Assembly: GCA_038503035.1 (NCBI GenBank)
Contig: JAVSML010001074.1
Location: forward strand, 1 to 64,000
Direction: 5' to 3'
Length of the DNA: 64,000 bases
Origin: Crocodylus rhombifer
Taxonomy: Eukaryota; Chordata; Crocodylia; Crocodylidae
Part shown: positions 63,896-64,000 of the stretch, in pieces
Layout of the letters: every line of letters starts with the position of its first letter
Numbering within the stretch: position 1 is the stretch's first letter
Notes under the pieces: model-generated
What the model was told of the DNA's origin: nothing
The model's input: only the letters and a program-made list of their open reading frames with translations
Databases searched by the model: none
Position numbers and translations under genes: made by a program

Positions 63896-64000
63896 AGGTA
63901 CTGAAAAACAATTTTGAAAAGAAGGAACCTCCCCACTCCCAAAGACCACTTACCATAATTATGTAGTTTTACATGCTAATTATACAAAGGTAACAAAAGT

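Larger units (their letters stand above)
45303..64000 (-). other. Region 5' of exon 3, read as SCGN intron 2 (open at window end)
   Basis: No match to SCGN exon 1 or 2 was found by eye on the minus strand, so this is inferred to be at least 18.7 kb of intron 2. It contains many repeats listed separately. The stretches 46440-47300, 47900-50870, 53300-54460, 56100-57470, 58810-60170, 60470-61510, 61800-62270 and 62460-63690 show no recognisable gene. Confidence 0.6.

Overview
The window is nuclear DNA from a non-mammalian amniote. It has a spliced vertebrate gene with GT-AG introns, many CR1 LINE copies, and a high density of short hAT-type inverted-repeat elements. The CR1 3' ends and the 'GATTCAATTCAG' hAT elements look most like crocodilian DNA (turtle is the alternative). 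That placement is inference.

One host gene is present: secretagogin (SCGN), a six-EF-hand calcium sensor, on the minus strand. Nine coding exons (by position, human exons 3-11) lie at 45302 down to 19607. Every junction keeps frame with canonical GT/AG sites and no internal stop. They give 225 residues plus stop, which is human secretagogin (276 aa) minus its first 51 residues. Exons 1-2 and the promoter were not found and should lie beyond 64000, so intron 2 is at least 18.7 kb. A candidate polyadenylation signal is at 19093-19098.

Layout. 1-19000 is downstream of SCGN and mostly repeats: an antisense CR1 fragment, a ~145-bp tandem repeat, a 1-kb long inverted repeat, a decayed autonomous hAT transposase with BED finger (3.96-6.25 kb), two hAT MITEs with 8-bp target duplications, an LTR-like block, and long stretches with no recognisable content. 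19-45.3 kb is SCGN. Its 16.7-kb intron 6 carries a young, nearly intact CR1 (37.3-40.6 kb) inserted antisense to the gene, an older CR1 cut by a solo LTR, a 0.94-kb TA-flanked element, and two copies of a small GC-rich family with 10-11-bp target duplications. 45.3-64 kb is read as SCGN intron 2 and holds further hAT MITEs, a ~1-kb LTR-like unit, an L3/CR1 relic and MIR-like sequences.

The only sequences able to encode sizeable proteins are SCGN and CR1 ORF2. No exotic new system is evident. The most unusual items are the small retroposon/Mutator-like family with long target duplications, the foldback elements with near-perfect internal palindromes, and the LTR whose flanks belong to two different repeats.
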